A DNA stretch of 64,000 nucleotides from an uncultured Gardnerella sp. GTDB lineage: Bacteria > Actinomycetota > Actinomycetes > Actinomycetales > Bifidobacteriaceae. Made by a program: the position numbers and the translations under genes. The notes under the pieces were generated by a model. It saw only the letters and a program-made list of their open reading frames with translations. It searched no databases and had not been told where the DNA came from. The stretch lies in assembly GCA_947088155.1 (NCBI GenBank), contig CAMUFL010000006.1, forward strand, positions 1-64,000, given 5' to 3'. Shown here in pieces: positions 28,138 to 37,607 of this stretch (its first letter is position 1; the number at the start of each line of letters is the position of its first letter).

Positions 28138-29331
28138 TTATTCAATAATCCACGCAAGTGACATCAACACTGCAAGGAAGAACACATTGACAATAGTATA
28201 CGTGAGCAAATAACGCCCACGGTAATGCGAATACTGGTGTGTAATTCCCTTATAAGAAATAAGCGAAGCCATAGAAGCAATCAAAGTACCCATTCCACCA
28301 AGATTCGTGCCAATAATAAGAAGCTTCCACTGATCACAGAATCCAGAAAGCAGAATCGTCGTCGGCACGTTGCTAATAAATTGGCTTGAAGCAATAGAAA
28401 CTTCCATCGGATGCGTACCAACCCACATTTGCGCAAGATCGCTAAATCCAGCAACTCGACGCATATTGCCAATAAAAACAAAGAACATAATAAACGTGAG
28501 CGGCAAAGCCCAATCTAAAACACGGAATACGTGGCGGTCGCAAACAAGGAAAGCTGCAACCATAATGAGCACCATAATCCAGTCAGGAATCCATCCACTA
28601 ACACCACACAAGCAAACAACAAACAGCAAACTATAAACAGTAACACGCCAGCGAGTAAAACTCATGCCATAGCCCATAACACGAATTTCATCAGGCTGCG
28701 GATGACCATGCGAAGGAGCCAACACACTTTGCTCAATATCGTCACCATGCAAACCTGCAAACTGGTCAACTGTGCGCGACTTAAAGAATACGAATGCAAA
28801 TACGATCATCAACAGTGCTGCTGTAATCGTATAAGGCGCCATAATCTTCAAAAAATCTTGCGTAGACATATGAGTCAACGCCTTTAAATACAGATTGTGA
28901 GCATTGCCAATAGGAGTGAGCATACTTCCAACATTGGCACCAATAGTCATAAGCGTAATTACAAGAATTGACTGCTTTTCAGCATTCGCCATTACGAGCA
29001 CAGATAGTGCAAAAGGCACAAAAGTTACGAGAGCAACGTCGTTCGTAATCCACATTGCCGAAAAGAATGTTAACGACATAAGCACGAGCACCAAGCCGCG
29101 CTCAGTGCGCACATGCCTTAGCAAACGCGCACCAATAGATCGAAACACACCAATGCGCTGGAATCCGCACACAACCATCATAAGGCACACTAATTGCGAA
29201 ATAGTGTTGAGATGAATATAACTCAAATATTGCGGATCTGGAGGTACCAAAAAACAGGAAATAACTGCCAAAATTGCAGCAACAATAAGAATGGTTTCAC
29301 ACTTGACCACATTCAACAGCCAGCGCTTCAT
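28138..29331 (-). CDS. SLC13/ArsB-type membrane permease
   Basis: It has 397 residues and about ten hydrophobic helices with two internal SNVPT/TNDVA-type hairpin loops (ITNDVALVTFVPF and FISNVPTTILL) and the TPIGNAHNLY block. These mark the ion-transporter superfamily that includes ArsB, CitM and SLC13 carriers. The substrate is unknown; organic anions, arsenite or sodium exchange are all possible. The start is placed at the second of two adjacent ATG codons (29331), because GGAGGA abuts the first and lies three bases from the second. A longer frame to 29439 lacks support. It diverges from the acetolactate synthase gene. Confidence 0.78.
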   Translation of the reverse strand: MKRWLLNVVKCETILIVAAILAVISCFLVPPDPQYLSYIHLNTISQLVCLMMVVCGFQRIGVFRSIGARLLRHVRTERGLVLVLMSLTFFSAMWITNDVALVTFVPFALSVLVMANAEKQSILVITLMTIGANVGSMLTPIGNAHNLYLKALTHMSTQDFLKIMAPYTITAALLMIVFAFVFFKSRTVDQFAGLHGDDIEQSVLAPSHGHPQPDEIRVMGYGMSFTRWRVTVYSLLFVVCLCGVSGWIPDWIMVLIMVAAFLVCDRHVFRVLDWALPLTFIMFFVFIGNMRRVAGFSDLAQMWVGTHPMEVSIASSQFISNVPTTILLSGFCDQWKLLIIGTNLGGMGTLIASMASLISYKGITHQYSHYRGRYLLTYTIVNVFFLAVLMSLAWIIE

Positions 29332-29586
29332 CATTCCTCCGTAACGCAATAGACATAATGACTCTATTATACTAGAAACCCAGTCCCACAATCGGGTTAA
29401 ATTCCCGACAAAATCGTTGCAATAACAATAAATTAGCAACTATTAATAGCGTGATTTAGCCTAAAGTAGCTAACATAAAATTCCGCCCTTTTTTATGACA
29501 CGCGCATTGAAAAAATTGCATTTAAAGACAAGATTGCGTATATCATAATAAAACAAAGAATTTGTTGTCTACACAAGAAGCGAATT

Positions 29587-31338
29587 ATGGCAGAAATAAA
29601 CAAAACAGAAGATCAAAAGCTTGAACAAAAACTTGCTCGTCAAATGCATCTTCGTGAAAACCACAAGCGCAATACTGCAGATTTAGTTGTTGAATGCTTG
29701 GTAAACGAAGGAGTTGAAGTAGTATTCGGTATTCCAGGTGAGGAAAATATTCCGCTTCTTGAAGCAATTGAGCGCGATGGACGAATTCGTTTTGTGCTTA
29801 CTCGCCACGAGCAGGGCGCTGGTTTTATGGCAGCGACATACGCTCATATTACTGGAAAACCAGGCGTATGCTTGGCAACTCTAGGTCCTGGCGCATTGAA
29901 TTTAACACTTCCTGTAGCTCAAGCAAACGCAAGCACCACACCGCTTGTAGCAATTTGCGCACAAGGTAACGTTTCTAGGCTTTATAAGGAATCTCACCAA
30001 ATTATTGATTTGGTTGCACTCTTCCAGCCAATTACGCAATGGTCTTCTATGATGCTTGCTCCAGAATCTGCGCCAGAAATGGTTCGAAAAGCTTTCTCAA
30101 TTGCCGGTCGCAACCGTCCGGGAGCCACATGCCTTGTTATTCCGGAAGATATCAGCGAAATGCCAGCACCTGACAACGCAAAGCCTCTTCCACTTCCACA
30201 TCCGCTGCATATTATGCCAGCGCCAGACACTATTGAAGAAGCTGCGAAAATTATTAGTCAAGCAAAGCAACCTATTATTTTGGCTGGAAACGGCGTTGCG
30301 CGCTCTCACGCTGAGGATCAGCTTCTTGCGTTTGCTGAGCAGCTTAATGTGCCAGTTGCAACTACTTTCGAAGGTAAGGGCGTTTTCCCAGATAATCATC
30401 CGAATGCACTTGGCGTAGTCGGCTTCATGCATCGCGATTACGAGAACTTCGCGTTTGACACTGCTGATTTGATTATTGCTGTCGGCTTCTCAATTCAGCA
30501 GTTCGACCCGAAGAAAATCAACCCAAATATTGATAAAACTATTATTCACATCAATACTTTTGTGGAAGATACCGACGCACACTACCCTACTGCGCTGAAT
30601 ATTATGGCGAATATTGGCCAAACGCTTAAAACTCTTACAGAAGTATTAAAGACACGAAACATTACTTTTGACGTAAGTCACCCACGTATTCGACAACTAC
30701 TTACGGAAGAATTACATTCTTGCGAAAACGACGAAAGCATGCCAATGAAACCACAGCGCGTAGTTTACGATATTCGCCGCGCTGTTCCTGAAGGCACGAA
30801 GGTTCTTGTAGATACAGGCGCTCTTAAAATGTGGATGGCACGATTGTACCCAACTATGCACCCGAATACTTGCATAATCGACAACAGTCTTTCAACTATG
30901 GCTTGGACGCTTCCAGGTGCTGTTGGAGCTTCGTTTATTCGCGATAATTCCGGCAAAATTAACACGAAACCGGTTTTGGCTGTGATGGGCGACGGAAGCT
31001 TTATGATGAACGTGCAGGAAATTGAAACTGCAGTGCGCGTTGGCAGCCGAATGGTAGTTCTTGTTTGGGAAGATAACGCGTACGGCTTAATCAAGTGGAA
31101 GATGGAGCTTCATGCAGGCGAGCACGAGTACGTTGATTTCCATAATCCGGACGTGCCAAAACTAGCTGAAAGCTTTGGCGCGCGCGGTCATGCTGTTAAA
31201 AAACCGGAGGATTTGTACAACATGCTTCGTGAAGCGCTGGATCAGGAAAGCGGCGTCGACGTGATTTCTTGCCCAGTTGACTACAGTGAGAATATGAAGC
31301 TTATTGAAAAGCTCGGCGATATTGACTTTAGTAACTGA
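29587..31338 (+). CDS. Acetolactate synthase, catabolic (AlsS/BudB) type
   Basis: This is a thiamine-diphosphate enzyme that would join two pyruvates to acetolactate. It has 583 residues. An N-terminal pyrimidine-binding domain carries the catalytic Glu (TRHEQGAGFMA), a central domain follows, and the C-terminal ThDP site is GDGSFMMN...EIETAVR followed by ED-NAYGLIKWK. The YG-I-K-K region resembles AlsS/BudB rather than the biosynthetic IlvB. No IlvN regulatory subunit and no acetolactate decarboxylase gene are adjacent. A related pyruvate enzyme is possible. The upstream ribosome site is weak (AAGAAG). A strong two-way terminator follows. Confidence 0.82.
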   Translation: MAEINKTEDQKLEQKLARQMHLRENHKRNTADLVVECLVNEGVEVVFGIPGEENIPLLEAIERDGRIRFVLTRHEQGAGFMAATYAHITGKPGVCLATLGPGALNLTLPVAQANASTTPLVAICAQGNVSRLYKESHQIIDLVALFQPITQWSSMMLAPESAPEMVRKAFSIAGRNRPGATCLVIPEDISEMPAPDNAKPLPLPHPLHIMPAPDTIEEAAKIISQAKQPIILAGNGVARSHAEDQLLAFAEQLNVPVATTFEGKGVFPDNHPNALGVVGFMHRDYENFAFDTADLIIAVGFSIQQFDPKKINPNIDKTIIHINTFVEDTDAHYPTALNIMANIGQTLKTLTEVLKTRNITFDVSHPRIRQLLTEELHSCENDESMPMKPQRVVYDIRRAVPEGTKVLVDTGALKMWMARLYPTMHPNTCIIDNSLSTMAWTLPGAVGASFIRDNSGKINTKPVLAVMGDGSFMMNVQEIETAVRVGSRMVVLVWEDNAYGLIKWKMELHAGEHEYVDFHNPDVPKLAESFGARGHAVKKPEDLYNMLREALDQESGVDVISCPVDYSENMKLIEKLGDIDFSN

Positions 31339-31355
31339 GTTTCAATAAATTTTTG

Positions 31356-31403
31356 CAAACAAAAGGCTACGTAATCACGCTAGATTACGTAGCCTTTTGT
31401 TTG
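31356..31403. terminator. Strong bidirectional terminator
   Basis: A perfect 21-bp stem, centred on GGCTACGTAATC/GATTACGTAGCC with a six-base loop (31377-31382), ends in TTTTGTTTG on both strands. It lies between the convergent acetolactate synthase and dnaG genes. Confidence 0.95.
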
Positions 31404-31438
31404 TTAGTACAGTTTTGTACAAAAGATTGCATGAAAGG

Positions 31439-33514
31439 CTACATGATTTGCGATTGTAAGTTTTTGCGAGCCGCTTCCATTGAAGTAATTTTTCCTAGAA
31501 GCTCAAGCTTTTCCTGACCATCCTTGAGTTTCGCCATACGCACTCTAGCAGCACCGATTCTACGCATATAGCCGATATCAAGAAGGCGAATAAGCAGCTC
31601 GTTTGCATACTTACTTTCTGCGCTTGTAGCTTTCCGCAAAAGATCTGAAGGAGATCCGTTTGAAACTTGCTGATTCTGTCGATTGCCGGTATCTTCCAAT
31701 GTATCTGCAGGAGAAGGAAGCGGCAACGGCATTACAGAAAGTTCTGTAATAACGGATTCAAGCAAAGGACCTGCAGCTTTTGTCATCATATGCAGCCACA
31801 ATCCTTGCGAAACATTGCCAACCGGCAATCCACCTGCAGCTACAAATGCTTGAAACAGCGTACGAAATACTGGTGTAATAAAATTATTCAAAGTCAATTG
31901 CGCAAACAATTTCTCATCAAAAGCAAGCGGAACTTGCAAAAGTAACGCCATAAATTGTTGTTCGCACATAAATACAGCATCATCCACACGATAATAATGC
32001 TGATTTTTAGCAGAACTTTTAATAATTTCCATGCGCGAAGCTTTAAAACCTGCATTACGGTCGTCATTAATTTGCTGACCAAAAGTTGGAATAACGTTAT
32101 GCTTTTGCGCATAAGCATCGTCGTCACGCACTTTCAAACGTCTACGTGCAGACTCAACTTCATTGCGCATAACAGCTAAATCAACGCCAATTGAACGCAC
32201 GGCTTTGCGCATATACAAGTCAAGCAGCGAACGGTCTCGAATTTGCGCAATAAGAGGAGCGACAGCCTTTATAGCGCCCATTTGACCAGTAGTGTACGAA
32301 GTCTCAAAACGATTAATTACTGTGTCAATAACGAAATCGTATAGCGGACTTGCATGTGCAACAAGCGAACGCACAGCCTCATCACCGCGCTGAATACGCA
32401 AATCGCAAGGATCGAGATTATTGTCTGCTACAGCAACAAAAGTTTGCGTCAAAAACGCAGAATCCAAACCAAAAGCGTGTAGCGCAGCCTTTTGACCTGC
32501 AGCATCACCGTCGAAAGTAAAAACGATGCGCGAACTTACAGACTGTCCATCCACCTTCAGTGGGCCAACAAGCTGAATTGCCCCCAAAGAATCGTCTGCA
32601 ATAAGGCGGCGCACAATTTTTGCATGCTCAACGCCAAACGCAGTTCCGCAAGTTGCAACAGCAGTATCAATACCAGCCAAATGACATGCCATTACATCTG
32701 TGTAGCCCTCTACAATTACAACTTGACGCTTTTTTACAATATTTGCCTTAGCTAAGTCAATTCCGTACAGAACTTGCGTTTTTCGATACAGTGCAGTATC
32801 GGGAGTGTTAATATATTTCGCGCTAATAGAATCGTCATCATAAAGCTTTCTTGCACCAAAGCCAAGAGTTCGACCAGTCGAGTCGCGAATAGGCCAAGTT
32901 AAGCGGCCACGGAAATAATCATATATTCCGCGCTGACCGAGTCTAGCGAGACCAGCGTCGAGAAGCTCTTGACGCGTAAAACCTTTATTCGCTAAGTATC
33001 TAACTAAATTATCCCAGCCTTTAGGCGCGTAACCGCAAGAAAAACGCGCACTTTGTTGCGGAGTAAAGTTTCGCCCTGCAAGTAATTCGCGCGCAGGAGC
33101 TGCCTCTTGAGTGCCGAGATTTGAAACGAAAAACTTTTGCGCTTCTTCATTTGCTTCTAAAAGCCTGGCTCGCTTAGAACCGCGCGATTGAGAATCACTA
33201 TTTTGCTCCTGCTTATAATGCATCTCAATGTGGTAACGATCTGCTAAAAACTCGACCGCTTCACGAAAATCAATATTCTCTTTTTGCTCAACGTACTTAA
33301 ATACGTCGCCGCCAGCGCCGCAACCAAAACAATGCCACACTCCCAAGCTTGGTCGCACACTAAAACTTGGCGTTTTTTCATCGTGGAATGGGCAAAGACC
33401 TACAAAAGTGCCAGTTCCGGAAGGCTTAAGCGTCACTGTTGCAGACACAATGTCATACAAATCTGCCGCAGCGCGCACGCGCTCAATGTCTTCTTTCACA
33501 ATCATTCCAACCAT
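31439..33514 (-). CDS. dnaG: DNA primase
   Basis: DnaG makes the RNA primers for replication. The protein of about 691 residues has the CHC2 zinc finger (CPFHDEKTPSF...WHCFGCGAGGD), the RNA polymerase core with GFGAR and the TOPRIM segment VIVEGYTDVMA and FDGDAAG, and a C-terminal helicase-binding part. The start at 33514 is chosen because the family begins M-x-G-x-I-x-x-EDI. It has no clear ribosome site, so a GTG at 33595 that overlaps the end of dgt is a real alternative. dgt lies directly upstream on the same strand. Confidence 0.93.
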   Translation of the reverse strand: MVGMIVKEDIERVRAAADLYDIVSATVTLKPSGTGTFVGLCPFHDEKTPSFSVRPSLGVWHCFGCGAGGDVFKYVEQKENIDFREAVEFLADRYHIEMHYKQEQNSDSQSRGSKRARLLEANEEAQKFFVSNLGTQEAAPARELLAGRNFTPQQSARFSCGYAPKGWDNLVRYLANKGFTRQELLDAGLARLGQRGIYDYFRGRLTWPIRDSTGRTLGFGARKLYDDDSISAKYINTPDTALYRKTQVLYGIDLAKANIVKKRQVVIVEGYTDVMACHLAGIDTAVATCGTAFGVEHAKIVRRLIADDSLGAIQLVGPLKVDGQSVSSRIVFTFDGDAAGQKAALHAFGLDSAFLTQTFVAVADNNLDPCDLRIQRGDEAVRSLVAHASPLYDFVIDTVINRFETSYTTGQMGAIKAVAPLIAQIRDRSLLDLYMRKAVRSIGVDLAVMRNEVESARRRLKVRDDDAYAQKHNVIPTFGQQINDDRNAGFKASRMEIIKSSAKNQHYYRVDDAVFMCEQQFMALLLQVPLAFDEKLFAQLTLNNFITPVFRTLFQAFVAAGGLPVGNVSQGLWLHMMTKAAGPLLESVITELSVMPLPLPSPADTLEDTGNRQNQQVSNGSPSDLLRKATSAESKYANELLIRLLDIGYMRRIGAARVRMAKLKDGQEKLELLGKITSMEAARKNLQSQIM

Positions 33515-33588
33515 GCTATCTAGCTTATCGCAAATCTGCGGCGAGTGGTAAATTTCTCCGCCAGTGTTGGAAACTCCTAGTGGATTCG

Positions 33589-34872
33589 TTAGCACAAAGC
33601 CGCGTGAAGAGTTGTAGCAGAACCGTCTGTAAGACTTGCCACCTGGTCGATTGCAACACGAAGACGCTCATCATCGTTAGTGCACTCGTTCCAATCTCCC
33701 ACGAATACTTCCTCCATTGCATCGTGCGAGCGCGGCGACTTGCTCATAAATACTTCTACTAAATCTGTCAAAATTTTCTGTTCGCGCTTATAAACTTCAC
33801 GCTCGCGAGGAGCGATTATAAAGTGCACAGCTAAGCTTTTCAGCATCACAATTTCGTAGGAAGTATTTTCCGGAATCACAAGGTTTGCGCGGTAGCGAAC
33901 AAGCGGACCGTTGCCATAACGCTCACGCGTAGCGTGCTCAACAGAGCTTGCAAAACGACCAATAAGAGCACTAGTAATATTTTTCAACTGCGCTAGCGCT
34001 CGACGAGAACCGTCGAAAGAATTAGGAAACATGTGAAGCGAGCGCAAACGTTTCAAAGCATCCAAAAGTTTATCTACATCCCAACGTTCACCATACCATG
34101 CATGGGTTTCTTCAATAACTTCATCTACAACTTTTGAATCCGCAACTAAAGCAGGGTTAAAAGCGCCAGTTACAATCGCATCCTCAATATCGTGCACACT
34201 GTAAGCAATGTCGTCTGAAAGATCCATTATTTGACATTCCATTGGTTTTGCTTCGCGTGGAGCACCAATTTTCAGCCATTCAAACACATCTCGATCATCC
34301 GGATACACACAGAATTTCAAATCACGCTCGCCTTTATCGTGCGCTTTTGCTTCTTCTAATCCCCACGGATACTTCACTGCAGCATCTAATGCTGCGCGCG
34401 TAAGATTTACTCCTGCACTTCTACCGTTTTCGCGAAAAACTTTCGGTTCTAAGCGCGTAAGTAAGCGAAGAGTTTGTGCGTTTCCTTCAAATCCACCAAT
34501 ATTTTTCGCTAATTCTGCGAGCGCGCGTTCTCCGTTATGGCCAAATGGTGGGTGCCCTAAGTCGTGCGATAAGCAAGCGCAATCAACAACATCCGGATCG
34601 CATCCAAGCATTGCTGCAATTTGCCTACCAATTTGCGCAACTTCCAAAGTATGTGTCAAGCGAGTTCGAGCAAAATCATCCGAACCCGCAACTAAAACCT
34701 GGCTTTTTGCACCCAATCGACGTAGCGCAGATGAGTGTATGATTCGCGCACGATCTCGTTCAAAAGGCGTTCTCACACGAGTGTGATGAGGCTCACTCGC
34801 CCAGCGCTCAGTATCATGCAAATCGTATTCGCCAACGATCTCATTATCCGATGCAATTACTTCGTTGCACAT
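33589..34872 (-). CDS. dgt: Deoxyguanosinetriphosphate triphosphohydrolase-like protein
   Basis: This HD-domain enzyme splits dGTP or related dNTPs to nucleoside and triphosphate. It has 427 residues with TRLTHTLEVAQIGR and SHDLGHPPFGHNGE as the metal-binding HD motif, and LSDDIAYSVHDIEDA further on. AGAGGTGCTGT precedes the ATG. It is read just before dnaG, a pairing common in actinobacteria. Confidence 0.94.
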   Translation of the reverse strand: MCNEVIASDNEIVGEYDLHDTERWASEPHHTRVRTPFERDRARIIHSSALRRLGAKSQVLVAGSDDFARTRLTHTLEVAQIGRQIAAMLGCDPDVVDCACLSHDLGHPPFGHNGERALAELAKNIGGFEGNAQTLRLLTRLEPKVFRENGRSAGVNLTRAALDAAVKYPWGLEEAKAHDKGERDLKFCVYPDDRDVFEWLKIGAPREAKPMECQIMDLSDDIAYSVHDIEDAIVTGAFNPALVADSKVVDEVIEETHAWYGERWDVDKLLDALKRLRSLHMFPNSFDGSRRALAQLKNITSALIGRFASSVEHATRERYGNGPLVRYRANLVIPENTSYEIVMLKSLAVHFIIAPREREVYKREQKILTDLVEVFMSKSPRSHDAMEEVFVGDWNECTNDDERLRVAIDQVASLTDGSATTLHAALC

Positions 34873-34936
34873 ACAGCACCTCTTTTATTTGCAATTAAGG
34901 CTAATTTAACCTTCTAAAAAACCAAGCAGCAACAAG

Positions 34937-36316
34937 CTATATAAGACTTTTTGCGTCCAATTTTGCAATATCGCTAGAAGATAGCACTTCGTAAGCATTG
35001 CGGTAAAGCCGCGGCACGCGAGGTCCGATTCCAGTCATGATTTCGTAGCTGATTGTTCCTGCAGCTTCTGCCCAATCGTCGGCAGTAGGCTCAGCAAATT
35101 CCACACCTCTTCCAGGACCAAAAAGCGTTACAGTATCGCCTTCTCGGACGCCTAACTCTGCAGCATCGCCTTTTAAATCAACTATGAACTGATCCATGCA
35201 AACTCGCCCTGAAACATTCAAAATTCGCGCACCTTTATTGGTTTCTACTCTAACCGGTCCGCCCTGCTTATCAACATGACGCGCACCTTGCATATCAAAT
35301 CCGGAAGCAGATCGCAAAATTCCGTCAGCGTAACCAAGCGGCACAATAGCAGTACTCGTATTATTTGGAGTTAAATACGTGCGCCCGTAGGAAATTCCAT
35401 GCCCTTCTTCTACAGCTTTTACAGTGCCAAGTTGCGCTTGAAGCGTCATAGCTGGTTGCAATCCATAAGTTTGAGAATCCCCCATTGCAGGATCCGGCTC
35501 GTATCCATACAAACCAATTCCTGGTCTAACAAGCTCAAAACGAATTTCTGGACGATTAAGCGTTGCAGCAGTATTCGCTAAATGGCGGATTTTAGGTGCC
35601 ACAGATGCTTCTTTCATGCGATTTGTAAACTCGTGGAATTGTTGGATTTGCCGGTCGGTTGCATCTACAAATTCTGGAACATCAGGAGAATCTGCCACAG
35701 CTAAGTGACTCCATTGGCCAATAACCTCAATTACGCCTTCACTAGAGTATTGTTGCAATTTTTCTAGAGCGGCACTAAAACCTTCTGGCGTAAAACCGTT
35801 TCGTCCAAAACCAGTATCGACTTTTACGTGCACGCGAGCAGGTTTACCTAACTTTCGTGCAGCAAAAGCTACAGCATCAAGAGAGTCAACAGAGCCTACT
35901 GAAATATCGATATCTGCTGTAATCAGATCTGCAAATCTCGTAGTTGGAGCGCTAGTAAGCCAAGTGAGAATATGGCAACGGCTAGAATCAATACCAGCTG
36001 CACGCAAACGCAACGCTTCGTACGGTTGAGCTGTGCCAAGCCAAGTAGCACCTCCAGCCAAAGCCGCGAGCGCACTAGGAACAAGCCCGTGACCGTATCC
36101 GTCTGCTTTTACGACTCCCATAACTTCCGGCGCATTCTGACTAGGCTGCAAATCTTGCGAAACGCGCTCAACCAAAGTACGCATATTGTCTCGAAGCGCC
36201 TTCAAATCGACAATTACTTGCCCAGGGTATACGCTTAACGCGCGAGCATAGTTTGCTTCTAACATTGCCGCATTACGTGCACTATTACTTGCCGCATTAC
36301 TTAAATCTGTACTCAT
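34937..36316 (-). CDS. alr: Alanine racemase
   Basis: This pyridoxal-phosphate enzyme makes D-alanine for peptidoglycan. It has 459 residues with the PLP lysine in VVKADGYGHG, the barrel segments HVKVDTGFGRNG and RPGIGLYGY, and the second catalytic region with RVCMDQF. About 30 extra N-terminal residues (Ser/Asn/Ala-rich) precede the conserved start VIVDLKAL. AGGTGAG precedes the ATG. Its neighbours are dgt and an acetyltransferase on the same strand. Confidence 0.95.
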   Translation of the reverse strand: MSTDLSNAASNSARNAAMLEANYARALSVYPGQVIVDLKALRDNMRTLVERVSQDLQPSQNAPEVMGVVKADGYGHGLVPSALAALAGGATWLGTAQPYEALRLRAAGIDSSRCHILTWLTSAPTTRFADLITADIDISVGSVDSLDAVAFAARKLGKPARVHVKVDTGFGRNGFTPEGFSAALEKLQQYSSEGVIEVIGQWSHLAVADSPDVPEFVDATDRQIQQFHEFTNRMKEASVAPKIRHLANTAATLNRPEIRFELVRPGIGLYGYEPDPAMGDSQTYGLQPAMTLQAQLGTVKAVEEGHGISYGRTYLTPNNTSTAIVPLGYADGILRSASGFDMQGARHVDKQGGPVRVETNKGARILNVSGRVCMDQFIVDLKGDAAELGVREGDTVTLFGPGRGVEFAEPTADDWAEAAGTISYEIMTGIGPRVPRLYRNAYEVLSSSDIAKLDAKSLI

Positions 36317-36402
36317 AACTCACCTAACTGATTTAGTATGCTTTTAATGCTACATGCTCTTTTGCATACTCTCCATAAGCTTTTTAAGAACACATGCGCA
36401 TT

Positions 36403-36942
36403 TCATATGACATGATTAAGTGTTTGCACCCATTGGTATGCAATACGTACTGCACTGTGCGCACGATCTGGAATAACGACCAATCCACAACGACTAAACC
36501 CTGCACGCGTAATTACTTTTTGCATAATCACGTTATCTGGATGCGTATCAATGCGTACATTATTATAGTTTTGCTGCACCCAATGCAAGCACGCTGTTGC
36601 CATTTTTGGTTTTATTCCCGAAGATGCTAAGCGGTGAATTGTTACATAAGAGGAAATATCATCAAGCCATGCACCGTCAATACTGGCATACACTTCATCA
36701 ACACCTTCGCATAATGCGAATTGCGCTAAAATACGCTCGTTATGCGATTCTGGATCCTCGTCAACAATCAAATAGAAACGTTTTAAACGAATATCCTCAA
36801 TAACACTTGAAACAAGTGGAAAACTATTCCCCCACTGATGAGGATTGCCTGTAACACGCATAAATTTGCGAGCATTTTCATAAATATGCTCAATATTTCG
36901 CAAGTCACCAAGAGTTGCTTTTCTCAATGTTATATCTTCCAT
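36403..36942 (-). CDS. GNAT-family N-acetyltransferase
   Basis: It has 179 residues beginning MEDITLRKATLGDL, which is typical of GNAT proteins. The GIKPKMATACLHWV region stands where the acetyl-CoA loop is expected, although the Q/RxxGxG/A motif is degenerate. The C-terminal MQKVITRAGFSRCG block fits the family. AGAGG lies five bases before the ATG at 36942; an upstream frame start at 36978 is less likely. The substrate is unknown. Confidence 0.75.
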   Translation of the reverse strand: MEDITLRKATLGDLRNIEHIYENARKFMRVTGNPHQWGNSFPLVSSVIEDIRLKRFYLIVDEDPESHNERILAQFALCEGVDEVYASIDGAWLDDISSYVTIHRLASSGIKPKMATACLHWVQQNYNNVRIDTHPDNVIMQKVITRAGFSRCGLVVIPDRAHSAVRIAYQWVQTLNHVI

Positions 36943-36995
36943 GCCAACCTCTAAAAGAAACCAAATAAAATCACGCAAAATTAGCTAATTATTAC

Positions 36996-37490
36996 TTACA
37001 CAAGTTTGCGCTCAAAAGGATCCGAACTAATTCCCTTCGCTAGAATATCTTTACACCATTGACTAGCACCAAATAAACTGTGGTCTCTATAGTTGCCGCA
37101 AGATTCAATAGTTGTTGCAGGAACATCATCCCAGGTGGCATTAAACGCAATAAACTCAAGAGATTCCTTTAAAGCGCGCGCCACATCTTCTGTGCTGTGT
37201 TCGCCCCAAGTTAGCAGATGAAAACCAGTTCTGCAGCCAAAAGGCGAGCAATCAATATAGCCATCAATACGCTCACGAAGTAACACTGCAATCATATGCT
37301 CAATTGTATGCAAAGCTGCAGTAGGAATCGCTTCCTCATTAGGCTGCGTTAAACGAATATCATAGTTGGAAATAACATCCCCATTAGGACCTTTTTGCGT
37401 ATTGATATAGCGCACATAAGGTGCTTTTACTTTAGTATGATCTAGTTCAAAACTTTCTGGTCTAGGTCTAGACGCATCCTGCTTATTCAT
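36996..37490 (-). CDS. luxS: S-ribosylhomocysteine lyase
   Basis: LuxS splits S-ribosylhomocysteine to homocysteine and DPD, the precursor of autoinducer 2. It has 164 residues. The metal ligands are His61 and His65 in HTIEH and a Cys in ESCGNYRDHSLFG; the Cys of PFGCRTGF is the catalytic one. AAGGG seven bases before the ATG at 37490 decides the start. No pfs gene is adjacent, so the link to the methyl cycle must be completed elsewhere. It lies between the peptide transporter and an acetyltransferase. Confidence 0.96.
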   Translation of the reverse strand: MNKQDASRPRPESFELDHTKVKAPYVRYINTQKGPNGDVISNYDIRLTQPNEEAIPTAALHTIEHMIAVLLRERIDGYIDCSPFGCRTGFHLLTWGEHSTEDVARALKESLEFIAFNATWDDVPATTIESCGNYRDHSLFGASQWCKDILAKGISSDPFERKLV

Positions 37491-37607
37491 AAGTATTCCC
37501 TTCACTTAACTACACAATAAACAACGTACTCTTTAACGTAGTGAGTACTTCTATAGTAGACGGTAGTTGCCTAATTAGTTGAAAGATTTATTAGTAGAAA
37601 GATTTAT

